A stretch of DNA of 41,505 bases, taken from the NCBI GenBank assembly GCA_015061495.1, contig SUWL01000016.1, positions 1 to 41,505 on the forward strand, given 5' to 3'. This document shows, in pieces, positions 1-9,324 of this stretch. The position numbers and the translations under genes were made by a program. Source of the DNA: Lentisphaerota bacterium (GTDB lineage Bacteria; Verrucomicrobiota; Lentisphaeria; Victivallales; Victivallaceae). The notes beneath the pieces were generated by a model, which made no database searches, was not told the origin of the DNA, and saw only the letters and a program-made list of their open reading frames with translations. Each line of letters opens with the position of its first letter. Position 1 is the stretch's first letter.

Positions 1-674
1 GGTATCCGATAGAAATCCAGTCGCTATGGTATGCGGCGCTGGAATTTCTCGGAGAAAAAACGCTCGCCCGACAGGTTAGCAGCAGTATCGAATCCCTCTT
101 TTTCAACACCTCTCATCCGGCAGATTGCCTGCATTGTGCCAGCGGAACCCCTGCTCATGCTGCTGTCGCCGATGATCATTTGCGCAGCAACATCCTGACG
201 GCAATCATATTCGGCGCAGTAAAAGATCAAAATATCATAAAAAAGATCATCAACGCCTCCGGCAAACTGTTGATTCCGGGAGCTATCCGTACTTTGGATG
301 ACGTGAATGTGCAGTATCAATTACCGATACATCACCATGGGCAATTGCTCAATGATCCATCCCACCCTTACAGCGGACATTACTGCGGTCCGGAAGACAC
401 ATCACGCAAAGCATCGTATCACAATGGCACGGCATGGTGTTGGCCATTTCCAGCATACTGCGAAGCACTTTATCTCGCCGGAAAAAGTGAAAAATCACGT
501 AAACGCGCCTTTTCGCTGCTGATGTCTGCCGCCGATCTGTTGGAGAACGGCATTGCCGGAGAACTCCCGGAAGTCATTGACGGAGACATGCCGCACCGTA
601 ACGGCGGATGTCCGGCTCAAGCCTGGAGCATTTCCGAATTTTACCGGGTTTATATGATTTTGAAAAAGGAATGA
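1..674 (+). CDS. Glycogen debranching enzyme-type protein, C-terminal part (partial, start outside window)
   Basis: The reading frame is open from base 3 to the TGA at 672-674 and shows 223 residues, so the N-terminus lies before the window. The visible part matches the (alpha/alpha)6-barrel C-terminal domain of amylo-alpha-1,6-glucosidase/glycogen debranching enzymes (GDE_C type). It shows an EIQSLWYAAL helix near the beginning, LLIPGAIRTLD in the middle, then YHNGTAWCWPF, and near the end ELPEVIDGDMPH followed by GGCPAQAWSISEF. By family knowledge such enzymes hydrolyse alpha-1,6 branch points, or related glycosidic bonds, during alpha-glucan breakdown. The next gene starts 7 bases after the stop, so the two are probably co-transcribed. 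Exact substrate cannot be decided because the N-terminal domain is missing. Confidence 0.8.
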   Translation, partial: YPIEIQSLWYAALEFLGEKTLARQVSSSIESLFFNTSHPADCLHCASGTPAHAAVADDHLRSNILTAIIFGAVKDQNIIKKIINASGKLLIPGAIRTLDDVNVQYQLPIHHHGQLLNDPSHPYSGHYCGPEDTSRKASYHNGTAWCWPFPAYCEALYLAGKSEKSRKRAFSLLMSAADLLENGIAGELPEVIDGDMPHRNGGCPAQAWSISEFYRVYMILKKE

Positions 675-681
675 TGACTTC

Positions 682-2184
682 ATGCGTATTCTGCTTAAAG
701 GATTTGTGGCGGACGGAACGAATGAACCTGCCAGAAGATCCGTTTTAATTGAAAATGACACCATCATTGCTGTAGAAAAAGAGATTTCCGGCAGTTGTGC
801 CGCAGAAAAGATCTTCCAATTCAGAGATGAGATCATCGCGCCGGGTTTTATTGATGTTCACGGGCACAGCGACCTGTCACTGGCGGCGTTTCCTGGGGGA
901 GAAAGCAAACGCAGTCAGGGTGTAACCACCGAAATAACCGGAAATTGCGGACTTTCAGCCTTTCCGGTGACCTCAATGAACCGGGATCACCTAAATGATC
1001 TTTATGCCGATTACGGGATCAGCATATCCTGGAATGATCTGACGGAATACCGTCAAATGCTCGTTTCCAGAGAGGTGAAGTTACGGACGTATGCACTTTG
1101 CGGTCATAACACCTTGCGCGCCTCTGTGGCCGGATATGAGAAGCAGGAGTTATCCATTGAAGAGTTAATGCGCATGCAAGAATATCTTGAACGGGCTCTG
1201 AAAGACGGTTCACCCGGTTTATCTACCGGACTGTTGTACACTCCCGGATGTTTTGCAAATCCGGAAGAAATAACCTCATTGATGCGGGTATTGACAAAAT
1301 ATAATGCCGTATATGCCACGCATTTGCGCAGCGAAGGCGATCATTTGACGGAAAGTTTGACTGAAACATTGGAGTGCGCAAAAAAAGCAGGTCTGAAAAA
1401 AGTGGAGATCAGCCATTTTAAAACCGCCGGTGAAAACAATTGGCACAAAATCGATCAGGCTTTTGAAATCATACACGCTTACCGGGATCAGGGAATCGAT
1501 GTCCGCTTTGACCGCTATCCTTATACAGAAAGCCAAACGATGTTAAGCGTGATTCTCCCCGCTCCATTTGACACTATGCCAGATCGTGATATAACCATTG
1601 CATTCCGGGATGAAAATGCCGTCAAACTGGCGATCTCCTCCTTAAAAAAGCGTCCTGAATCAGATTGGTCACGTTGGCGGCTAACCGGAACTACTCATCC
1701 GTATTGGCACAAATTTGCCGGGCAAAAATATCATAACTTGCCTGGCGACCGGATTATGGCAGTTATAGATCAACTGAAATTTGATGCAACAACTGCCACA
1801 ATTGGAGCAGCAGGGATGTCTGAAAACAACCTGCTCCGGATCATTACCGATCCGCTTTGCATGCCCGGAAGTGACGGGAATGCCGTCCGCGGCAAAACGC
1901 CATCCGGCACGCCCCACCCCCGGGCATTCGGAGCTATCGCCAAATTTTTCCGCATGAAACTGGATGCAGGGGAAACTATCGGAAACGTTGTTGCATCTGC
2001 GACATCAAAACCGGCAGATTTTTTCAATCTGCCGGATATCGGCACACTTCATTGCGGAAAAAAGGCCGATATAACCGTCTTTTCACCGGAAGAAATCAAC
2101 TCGGATGCCGATTTTACAGATCCTTACCGCCCGGCAGCAGGAATACGCTTATCCATGCTTGACGGCAAACTGCGTTTCTTCTGA
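682..2184 (+). CDS. N-acyl-D-amino-acid deacylase (D-aminoacylase family amidohydrolase)
   Basis: This is a 500-residue amidohydrolase-superfamily protein of the D-aminoacylase family, which removes the acyl group from N-acyl-D-amino acids. Metal-site features are visible in order: the D-x-H-x-H-x-D stretch at residues 58-64, the GNCG segment with Cys89, His214 in ATHLRSE, His245 in ISHFK, and the Asp398 of PGSDGN that would act as general base. The C-terminal TSKPADFF and KKADITVF strands are typical of the beta-sandwich part. ATG at 682 follows AAGGA by 11 bases. It lacks a signal peptide, so it is probably cytoplasmic. It lies 7 bases after the debranching-enzyme gene. Its last 61 bases overlap, in opposite orientation, the end of the coiled-coil gene. 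Substrates could be N-acyl-D-amino acids from peptidoglycan or racemised peptides; specificity is not readable. Confidence 0.88.
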   Translation: MRILLKGFVADGTNEPARRSVLIENDTIIAVEKEISGSCAAEKIFQFRDEIIAPGFIDVHGHSDLSLAAFPGGESKRSQGVTTEITGNCGLSAFPVTSMNRDHLNDLYADYGISISWNDLTEYRQMLVSREVKLRTYALCGHNTLRASVAGYEKQELSIEELMRMQEYLERALKDGSPGLSTGLLYTPGCFANPEEITSLMRVLTKYNAVYATHLRSEGDHLTESLTETLECAKKAGLKKVEISHFKTAGENNWHKIDQAFEIIHAYRDQGIDVRFDRYPYTESQTMLSVILPAPFDTMPDRDITIAFRDENAVKLAISSLKKRPESDWSRWRLTGTTHPYWHKFAGQKYHNLPGDRIMAVIDQLKFDATTATIGAAGMSENNLLRIITDPLCMPGSDGNAVRGKTPSGTPHPRAFGAIAKFFRMKLDAGETIGNVVASATSKPADFFNLPDIGTLHCGKKADITVFSPEEINSDADFTDPYRPAAGIRLSMLDGKLRFF

Positions 2185-5100
2185 TTATTTTTTCTGCCGG
2201 CATCAATATTCTGCAGCAGCCGGACTGCCGCCGGAGATAAAGATGGCTGATTACGCAACTTTTCCAATTCCCTGGATATTCCGATCCAACCGATACGGAT
2301 ATCTGCGCCGGAACTTGCCATTGCCGCCCGCATGGCGGTTTGTTCATCTTTTTCAGCCAATGCGATCAGAGTTTCAACGACTTTGGCATTAGGACGGACT
2401 CTCGGGAGATCATTTTTAGGAACGATATCAGCATTTTCCAATTTTTCCAACTCTTCAAGCGCACGGCCGGTATCTCCGGCCTTGAATCTGGCAAATGCGA
2501 GCAGCGGTAAAAATACCGGATGTTTCTCGCTGACGATCTTTTGATAATACCACACCGCAGACCGCCAGTCATTATTCAATTCAGCCTCTCTGGCGGCCTC
2601 TGCCATAAAACGCATACGTTCTCGCCGGTGATCAAGTTCATAACCTAACGTTTTTTCCAATGCCGGATCAGGAGGATTGCCAAGCTCCCGGGCACGTTCA
2701 TAAAAAATCACCGCCTCGCTGCGCCGATCGGAAATCGAGGCTGAAAGCAGTCTTGCCAATTCGATCTGGATCTCCGCTGAATCCGGAATGATCCTTTCTG
2801 CGCTCAACAATTTCTGTTCAGCCTCGCTGGGACGTCCCAATCCGGCATCAATAAGGGCGTCGCACATCATGACATGGGGATTTTCCGGATGCGATTTTTT
2901 CAATCGGTCAACAATCATTTTGGCATTACCGAAACGCTTGTTGCTGATATAACAGCGAGCCGTATACAACGCCAGCGGCAGGTTATCCGGAGCAGCGTCC
3001 AAAGCCGCAGTCAAATGACCGGAAGCATCTTTGAAATTTCCCCGGTGAAAATAAATCAACCCCAAACGCTGATGCACCAGTGCGAAGTCCTCTTTTGCAG
3101 CCAGAGCCTGTTGATAATTCCAGATCGCCAATTCGATTCTGCCCTCTTTTTCCGCAACGACACCTAAACCGGCGAGTTCTTCCGGCGAACGTTTGCTGCG
3201 GCGGACGTATGTTTTTTTATCCTCGTCAGAATTCTTTTTCTGAACCATAGCATTCAACCGGTCACGTTCCGCGGCAAGTTCGGCATTGAGTTTGTTGACC
3301 TCTTCAAGCTCATCCTCCAGACGTTCCACTTTGGAAGCATCAATTTTGCCAAGCAATTCGCTTGCCGATTTCCGATGAAGCTCCGCAAGTTCAACATTCA
3401 GTTTCTTAAGTTTGGAGATTTCATCCTGCCGCAGCAGCAGTGTTTTGGAAATATCATCACATTGCATCCGTAATTTTGCATATTCTTCTGCGCTTCTTTT
3501 CAACTGCTCCTGCAACTGATGGATCCGGTCATTCAATGCGGCGGCAGCAGCGGCAGCGGCGCGCAATTTATCTGCTTCCGCGCGACATGAAACGTGTACA
3601 TCTTTGGCGGCATCATCCTGCAGAGCTAAAATCCGTTGATTCAAAGCACCCAGTTCTGCGGTCTGATTTTTGATCAAAGCTTCAAGTTCATAATTTGCCC
3701 GACGCAGTTTTTGCACTTCTTCATCGATAGTCCGTGCTGCTGTCAGTTCTTTTTCGAGCCTGCTTTTAGTTGATTTCAATTTATCAAGTTCGACCCGGAT
3801 ACTGCTTAATAAACTCTCCTGCTCACTGAATTTCAACTTCAATGCCGCCAGTTCGATTTCCCGTTCCCGCAGAACGGCAAGATCCCGTTCCAGATTCTTA
3901 AACCGTTCAATTTCTTTGACAGCAGCTTCCAACTCGATCAATTTACGTCGGGATGCCTCAAATTCATCGGACTTTTTACGCAGCTGTATTAATTCACTCT
4001 GATTTTGTTCGTATGAACTTTTCAACTCGGCATTCAGCCGTTGCTCTTTTGCCAGTGATTGTTTCAACTGGGCATTTTCCAGCAACCGCAATTTAGCTCG
4101 TTCCAACTCTGCCTGCCGGGGTTTAGCAGCTTCTGCCAATGCCCGATTCTCCCGGTTTTCAGCAGCCAGTGCATTGAAATTTTTCTGTAATTGTTCATAA
4201 TCGCTCCGCAATTGCTGCAGAGAATTGATTTCCTGCTGGAGTTTTTTCTCCTTTTCCATTGCCAGGATTATTTCATCCCGATTTTTGAGGTTTTCGTCAT
4301 TAACAGCACGCAACTTGCGCTCCGTTTCAGTCAATGATTTTTTACAGGAATCAAGCGACGTTTGCAATGTTGAAATTTCATTTTGGGCAACCGCCAGATC
4401 ATCTTCCAGTTTTTTTACAGACTCTCTGGCAGAAGCCGCCGCCCGAAAATCAGCACTCTCACGGGTCGCCAAACGTTTTGCCAACTCTTCAGCCCGGTCA
4501 AAAAGACGTTTCACATCCTCTTCCAATCCCCGGTTGCGATCCCGCAATCCGGACAACTCTGCCGCATTGATTCTTGCATGGTTCTTTTCCTGTTCCAAAT
4601 TCATCTGCAGCTGTCGGTAAGACTCTTCCAGAGCTGAATACTTTTTTTGCACAGAACGCAAATCATTGCCGATGAAGTCCAATTCTCGTTGTAAAGATGC
4701 TCTTTTCTGTTCTGCATCATTTTTTTGAAGCTGCAATTCGGCATAGCGTTGTGATGCAGCAATCAATTGTGACTGCAATTCTTTATTACGCGCTTCTGCA
4801 GCATTCAGCATCTTTTGTCGTTCGGCATTCAATACCATTTCGGCTTCTAATTTGCGATCAGCGATCGTTGCAGCATCTTTATTTTTTCCCAAAGCGTCAC
4901 GCTCTGCTGTCAACACGGCAATTCGTTTATCCGCATCCTGCTGTTGTTCTTTCAAGGAAGCATTGGCATTACTCAAAGAAGATATCTGTTTATTCAAACG
5001 CTCGATTTCAATTTTTGCCTCTTTTTGCAAAGTTTGCAGTTGGATATACCGCTCCTGCAGATTTTCGAACTGCTCAAGTCGGATGGTCAAATCACCTGTT

Positions 5101-5960
5101 TTGCGATTCAAATTCAGCAATTCATCATTGCGCTGTTTAAGCAAATCTTCAAGTGCATTTTTAGCGACACTGCTCAAACGGAAATTTTCTTTCTCTATTT
5201 TCAACTGTTGATTCGCCGCCGACAGCTCTTTATCCAAACGCTCAACATTCATCCGTTCTGAAATCAGCCGTTGCTCCAAAGTCTTTATACGTTCCTCCGG
5301 CCGTTTCAATTCGGCAGTCTGAGCCTGATATCTTTTTTCCAGCAAAGCATATTTATCCGCGGCAATTTTGCGATCACGCAGGAGTGCGGCGATTTCAGAT
5401 TCCAAATTGCGCTGTTTTTGCAACTCTTTTTCAAGTTTTTGATTTTGCAGCTTGGACTCGGTCACCTCCTGCCGAAGTTTCGCCAGTTCCCGGATATCGA
5501 TATTAACCGTATGCCCGGATGACGCAACAGGAGAATGATCTTTAGTTGAGACCGGTCTCACCGGTTTTACGCTTTGCCCGGGATTGGCATTTTGCCCTTT
5601 TTTACCAGCCGGTGCCACCGGAGCAACCGCTGCTGACGAAGAATTATTTTGAGCGACCTTGCGCCCCTCCCCCAGCAAACGGCGCAATTCAGTGATCTGG
5701 CGGTCGCAATCTCTCAACCGGTCGGAAATGACCCGCTGGTTCCAATCCGGCCGCGCAGAACGGACTGCCTGATAATTTTTCCGGGCTTTTTCAAAATATT
5801 TGAGTGCATCAGTATAGTTGCCTCTTTCACGCAAAGTTTCCCCATGTTCAAAATTGGTGTATCCGGATCGCCAGGAATCCCATGGAGACGGGGCGGCACT
5901 CGCACTCATGCAGCATAATATCAGCAGAGTGTATCCCAGAAAATATTTTATCCGATTCAT
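2124..5960 (-). CDS. Large exported coiled-coil protein with C-terminal TPR repeats
   Basis: This 1278-residue protein begins with a clear signal peptide: a positive start (MNRIK), a hydrophobic core and a likely cut after SASA near residue 22. A short TPR-like helical part follows, then a low-complexity Ala/Pro/Val linker to about residue 155. A very long heptad-rich Glu/Lys/Leu/Gln coiled coil runs from about 155 to about 930. Residues 950-1190 hold TPR-type helical hairpins (for example ELAGLGVVAEKEGR and AIWNYQQALAA). I do not recognise a named family; a structural or scaffolding role in the periplasm or envelope is inference. Its ATG overlaps the hflX stop by four bases (ATGA, 5957-5960), so translation is probably coupled. 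The final 20 codons are antisense to the deacylase gene. Confidence 0.85.
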   Translation of the reverse strand: MNRIKYFLGYTLLILCCMSASAAPSPWDSWRSGYTNFEHGETLRERGNYTDALKYFEKARKNYQAVRSARPDWNQRVISDRLRDCDRQITELRRLLGEGRKVAQNNSSSAAVAPVAPAGKKGQNANPGQSVKPVRPVSTKDHSPVASSGHTVNIDIRELAKLRQEVTESKLQNQKLEKELQKQRNLESEIAALLRDRKIAADKYALLEKRYQAQTAELKRPEERIKTLEQRLISERMNVERLDKELSAANQQLKIEKENFRLSSVAKNALEDLLKQRNDELLNLNRKTGDLTIRLEQFENLQERYIQLQTLQKEAKIEIERLNKQISSLSNANASLKEQQQDADKRIAVLTAERDALGKNKDAATIADRKLEAEMVLNAERQKMLNAAEARNKELQSQLIAASQRYAELQLQKNDAEQKRASLQRELDFIGNDLRSVQKKYSALEESYRQLQMNLEQEKNHARINAAELSGLRDRNRGLEEDVKRLFDRAEELAKRLATRESADFRAAASARESVKKLEDDLAVAQNEISTLQTSLDSCKKSLTETERKLRAVNDENLKNRDEIILAMEKEKKLQQEINSLQQLRSDYEQLQKNFNALAAENRENRALAEAAKPRQAELERAKLRLLENAQLKQSLAKEQRLNAELKSSYEQNQSELIQLRKKSDEFEASRRKLIELEAAVKEIERFKNLERDLAVLREREIELAALKLKFSEQESLLSSIRVELDKLKSTKSRLEKELTAARTIDEEVQKLRRANYELEALIKNQTAELGALNQRILALQDDAAKDVHVSCRAEADKLRAAAAAAAALNDRIHQLQEQLKRSAEEYAKLRMQCDDISKTLLLRQDEISKLKKLNVELAELHRKSASELLGKIDASKVERLEDELEEVNKLNAELAAERDRLNAMVQKKNSDEDKKTYVRRSKRSPEELAGLGVVAEKEGRIELAIWNYQQALAAKEDFALVHQRLGLIYFHRGNFKDASGHLTAALDAAPDNLPLALYTARCYISNKRFGNAKMIVDRLKKSHPENPHVMMCDALIDAGLGRPSEAEQKLLSAERIIPDSAEIQIELARLLSASISDRRSEAVIFYERARELGNPPDPALEKTLGYELDHRRERMRFMAEAAREAELNNDWRSAVWYYQKIVSEKHPVFLPLLAFARFKAGDTGRALEELEKLENADIVPKNDLPRVRPNAKVVETLIALAEKDEQTAMRAAMASSGADIRIGWIGISRELEKLRNQPSLSPAAVRLLQNIDAGRKNNQKKRSLPSSMDKRIPAAGR

Positions 5961-7249
5961 TGCAGAAACTCCTTGAAACGGTGTTGAAATTTTTCTTCAA
6001 TAGCAAAAATCAATTCAGCAGAACCATCCGGAGCATAAGTTTCCTCGTATATTTTTCCGGAATTATGCACCAGAGTAATCAAATCATAACGGTTGGGCGG
6101 TATCACCGCTTTTAACAGACATCTGGAGCGGGAAGCAAAATCTGCCAGCAGCCGGCGCAATTCATCCAACCCCTCTCCTGAATGAGCAGACACATAAACG
6201 GCATCAGGAAACAGCCCCCGTAATCTTGCCAATTTTACAGACTCTGCCTCGCAATCAATGCAGTCGGTTTTGTTGAAAACAACTATCATCCTTTTTTCAT
6301 CCGCGCCCAACTCACGCAAAACGCCCAAGGTGGTTTCCCACTCATTATCGATATCATCAGATGAGATGTCCAAAACCAGCAACAGAATATCTGCCAGCAC
6401 TGCTTCTTCCAGTGTCGATTTGAATGCTTCAACCAACTGATGCGGCAATTTCCGGACAAATCCGACAGTATCATTCAACACCATTTCAACATTACCCGGC
6501 AAAATGATCCGTCTGGCAGTCGGATCAAGAGTCGCAAACAGTTGATCTTTCACAAAAACGTCCGCATTGCACAATGCATTGAGCAAAGAAGATTTACCGA
6601 CATTGGTATACCCGACCAGCGCTCCTTGTACCACCGGTCGGCGGATACGGGATTTGCGTTGTGAAGCGCGTTGTTTGCGAACCAGAGCCAATTCGTCTTT
6701 CAGCTGCTGAATCCGCCGTTTGATCAAACGGCGGTCGGTTTCCAATTGTGCTTCCCCCTGCCCGCGATTGGTCGTCCCTCCGCCACGCTGGCGGGACAAG
6801 TGTGTCCAAGCTTTGTGCAGACGCGGCAGAGAATACTCCAGTTTTGCCAGTTCCACTTGCAAAACAGCCTCTTTGGTTTGGGCTCTGGAAGCAAAAATTT
6901 CTAAAATGATCTCTTCCCTGCCCACGACCGGACAACCGGCAAGTTTTTCCCAGTTTCTCTGCTGGGATGGCGTTAAATCCGAGTCAAACACCAGAAGATC
7001 GGCTTCACACTCCTGAACCATCCGGGCAAGTTCTTCAGCTTTGCCGGTACCGGTACGGTAACGCACCTGTGATCCACGTAAGCGGACAACTTCCGGTTCA
7101 AGCGGAATAATATCCAGATTTCTCACCAGATCAGCCAACTCATCCAGCTGCGACTCCACAACCGAACGATCCTGATCCTGCTCTAAAAAACCGATCAGAA
7201 ATGCCCGCTGTCTGGCAATTGCGGCAATCTCCTGCTCCAACTCAATCAA
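5957..7249 (-). CDS. hflX: GTPase HflX
   Basis: A 430-residue ribosome-associated GTPase of the HflX family, which splits or rescues stalled 70S ribosomes. The N-terminal HflX domain (1-205) ends in a basic helical linker, followed by the G domain: G1 GYTNVGKSS at 213-221, G3 DTVGF at 260-264, G4 NKTD at 326-329 and G5 SAHSGEG at 354-360. The glycine-rich segment before the linker (QRGGGTTNRGQGE, about 154-166) is typical. The start is TTG at 7247-7249, supported by a strong GAGGAGG seven bases upstream; no better ATG exists. The gene begins 12 bases after the malic enzyme stop and overlaps the coiled-coil gene by ATGA, so it is central to a co-transcribed run. Confidence 0.95.
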   Translation of the reverse strand: MIELEQEIAAIARQRAFLIGFLEQDQDRSVVESQLDELADLVRNLDIIPLEPEVVRLRGSQVRYRTGTGKAEELARMVQECEADLLVFDSDLTPSQQRNWEKLAGCPVVGREEIILEIFASRAQTKEAVLQVELAKLEYSLPRLHKAWTHLSRQRGGGTTNRGQGEAQLETDRRLIKRRIQQLKDELALVRKQRASQRKSRIRRPVVQGALVGYTNVGKSSLLNALCNADVFVKDQLFATLDPTARRIILPGNVEMVLNDTVGFVRKLPHQLVEAFKSTLEEAVLADILLLVLDISSDDIDNEWETTLGVLRELGADEKRMIVVFNKTDCIDCEAESVKLARLRGLFPDAVYVSAHSGEGLDELRRLLADFASRSRCLLKAVIPPNRYDLITLVHNSGKIYEETYAPDGSAELIFAIEEKFQHRFKEFLQ

Positions 7250-7261
7250 TGAAAAACCTCC

Positions 7262-8596
7262 TCAACGCCGTTTAAGACGTGCAGTTAATTCAGCCTCATA
7301 AGCATCAAAATCGTCGATCGGCAACTGCGCAACGCCGGTTTGCACTGCCGCTTCAGCGACCTTGCGCGCCACGTGTGGAACTACCCGGGGATCAAACGGT
7401 TTGGGGATCACCATATCCGGGCGGATACCGGCAGGAGTATCAAAAACTCCGCGTGCCGCATCTGCCGGATACGCCTTTTTAAGAATTTCTTTGACATCCT
7501 CCGGGAATTCCATCGTTGCCAATTCAGCCAAAGCCTGACTGGCGGCAAGTTTCATCTCTTCATTGATATCTTTGGCGCGAACATCCAGTGCCCCGCGGAA
7601 AACCCCGGGAAATCCCAGCACATTGTTGATCTGATTTGGGAAATCACTGCGTCCGGTACCAGCCAATGCGGCTCCGGCAGCGATTGCCACATCCGGGAAA
7701 ATTTCCGGAGTCGGATTTGCCATGGCAAACACGATCGCATCACGATTCATGCTTTTCACCATATCGGCACTTACACAATCCGGGGCAGAAAATCCGAGAA
7801 AGATATCAGCTCCCTTGATCGCCTCACTCAATGTCCGCAACGGGGTATCTTTGGCAAAAAGTTTCTGCTCTTCGCTCAAATCAGTTCTGCCGGTATGAAG
7901 CACTCCATTGATATCACAGAGCATCATGTTTTCCAGTTTTGCTCCGGCAGCAAGATAAAAACGGCTGCATGCCAATCCTGCAGCACCGGCACCATTGACG
8001 ACAAAACGGCAATCTTCGATCTTTTTGCCAACAACCTGCAAACCGTTGATGATCGCTGCCAGCGAAATAATCGCAGTACCATGCTGATCATCGTGGAAAA
8101 CCGGGATATTCATCCGCTGTTTCAAAGTACGCTCGACCTCAAAACAAGCAGGTGCAGCAATATCTTCGAGGTTGATTCCTCCAAACGTCGGCTCAAGATG
8201 TTCAACGGCATCGATCAACTTTGCGGCATCTGTACGGTTGCGGTCATTGAAAACTTTTCCAAGACAGAGCGGAACAGCATCGATATCCGCAAAGTGTTTG
8301 AAAAGCACGGCTTTTCCCTCCATAACCGGCAATCCGGCTTCCGGACCGATATTTCCCAATCCCAAAACAGCAGTTCCATCGCTGACTACAGCAACCATAT
8401 TACCGCGGGATGTGTAACGCCATACCTGCTTTATATCATTCTTTATTTCCAGACACGGTTGAGCCACACCGGGGGTATAAGCCAGAGAAAGATCGTCTGC
8501 TGTATCGCACGGTTTGGTGGAATTAACCGCAATTTTTCCCGGACGACAACCTGAATGATAATTCAATGCCATTTTTTTTGCTTCTTCTGCAGTCAT
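7262..8596 (-). CDS. NAD(P)-dependent malic enzyme
   Basis: This 444-residue enzyme oxidatively decarboxylates malate to pyruvate with reduction of NAD(P). Diagnostic pieces are LAYTPGVA with the catalytic Tyr at about residue 40, the EGKA segment with the catalytic Lys at about 95, the metal-binding NLEDI at 142-146, FHDDQHGTA at 167-175 and a Rossmann VVNGAGAAG at 199-207. ANPTPEIFP lies further on. It is the short bacterial form and lacks the phosphotransacetylase-like domain of E. coli MaeB. The ATG is preceded by GAAGGA. It lies 32 bases after the phosphatase-fold gene and 12 bases before hflX. The cofactor preference cannot be read safely. It would feed NAD(P)H and pyruvate into central metabolism, compatible with the Rnf complex nearby. 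Confidence 0.94.
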   Translation of the reverse strand: MTAEEAKKMALNYHSGCRPGKIAVNSTKPCDTADDLSLAYTPGVAQPCLEIKNDIKQVWRYTSRGNMVAVVSDGTAVLGLGNIGPEAGLPVMEGKAVLFKHFADIDAVPLCLGKVFNDRNRTDAAKLIDAVEHLEPTFGGINLEDIAAPACFEVERTLKQRMNIPVFHDDQHGTAIISLAAIINGLQVVGKKIEDCRFVVNGAGAAGLACSRFYLAAGAKLENMMLCDINGVLHTGRTDLSEEQKLFAKDTPLRTLSEAIKGADIFLGFSAPDCVSADMVKSMNRDAIVFAMANPTPEIFPDVAIAAGAALAGTGRSDFPNQINNVLGFPGVFRGALDVRAKDINEEMKLAASQALAELATMEFPEDVKEILKKAYPADAARGVFDTPAGIRPDMVIPKPFDPRVVPHVARKVAEAAVQTGVAQLPIDDFDAYEAELTARLKRR

Positions 8597-8628
8597 TTTC
8601 TATATCCTTCAAAAATGTTTGATTTCAA

Positions 8629-9324
8629 TTAAAGTTGCGGACGGACATTCCACCGGGTACTGTGCCATGCTCCATCGGAAAACTCATAAACACCGAATGC
8701 ACCGGTTGCCAGTTTCAGAGAACCCTCCAGCGACTCTCCTCCCGGCAAAATGGCTTTGGAAAATCTGGCGATACCATTACTGGTAACTGCCACAACAGTC
8801 TTGCCGGTATATTTTTCCAAAATCAATGCGGCGAAATCCTGCCACTGTTTTTCCAATTCACCCGCCCGCTCGGCAAGGAAATACCATGCCTTGGGAAGGA
8901 CGGCTTCAGCATCCCATCTTTTCAATGCTGCCTTACCGGCAGCCCGCAAATCATCCAGCGCAGTATCCGGAGTTATAGCGGCGGGATCTTCAACGATTCC
9001 CAACCGTAGAACAACCTCATCCTCCGGTTTACCGTCATCACTGCCGTAGTCCAATTCAGAGAGAAATTCTGTTTCTTCCAACGCAGCATCCGGAAACGAT
9101 GCCGCGATTCCGACAGCACTCTGACACGTCCGCTGCAGCGGAGCGTGGAAAATCACCTGCGGATCAAATCCAAGTTCTGCGATCATTGCTCCGGCAGCGT
9201 ATGCCTGTTTCATGCCGGTTTCGGTCAAGGGAATATCTGTTGCACTGCCGACCCGGAGGATAACATCTCCGGAATTGAACGTATTTCCATGACGGACAAC
9301 TATCAAACGGGTAACTTCACTCAT
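8629..9324 (-). CDS. Histidine phosphatase (phosphoglycerate mutase-like) family protein, second catalytic His replaced
   Basis: This is a 231-residue member of the histidine phosphatase superfamily. The nucleophile motif RHGNT is at residues 11-15 with His12, and the second Arg lies in LQRTCQSA (Arg65). The C-terminal strand that normally ends in a catalytic His (SHG-type) reads VAVTSNGIARF here, so the His position is Asn183. This was checked on the nucleotide sequence (AGT AAT GGT). Either activity is altered or another residue takes over. The ATG at 9322-9324 overlaps the kdsB stop (ATGA), so it is coupled to KDO activation. A role in a sugar-phosphate step of LPS precursor synthesis is possible but only inferred from position. 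Confidence 0.85.
   Translation of the reverse strand: MSEVTRLIVVRHGNTFNSGDVILRVGSATDIPLTETGMKQAYAAGAMIAELGFDPQVIFHAPLQRTCQSAVGIAASFPDAALEETEFLSELDYGSDDGKPEDEVVLRLGIVEDPAAITPDTALDDLRAAGKAALKRWDAEAVLPKAWYFLAERAGELEKQWQDFAALILEKYTGKTVVAVTSNGIARFSKAILPGGESLEGSLKLATGAFGVYEFSDGAWHSTRWNVRPQL

Noticed and set aside
7340-8554. 404-codon open frame on plus strand
   Set aside because: It is antisense to the malic enzyme, whose family motifs are complete; the plus-strand protein shows no domain.
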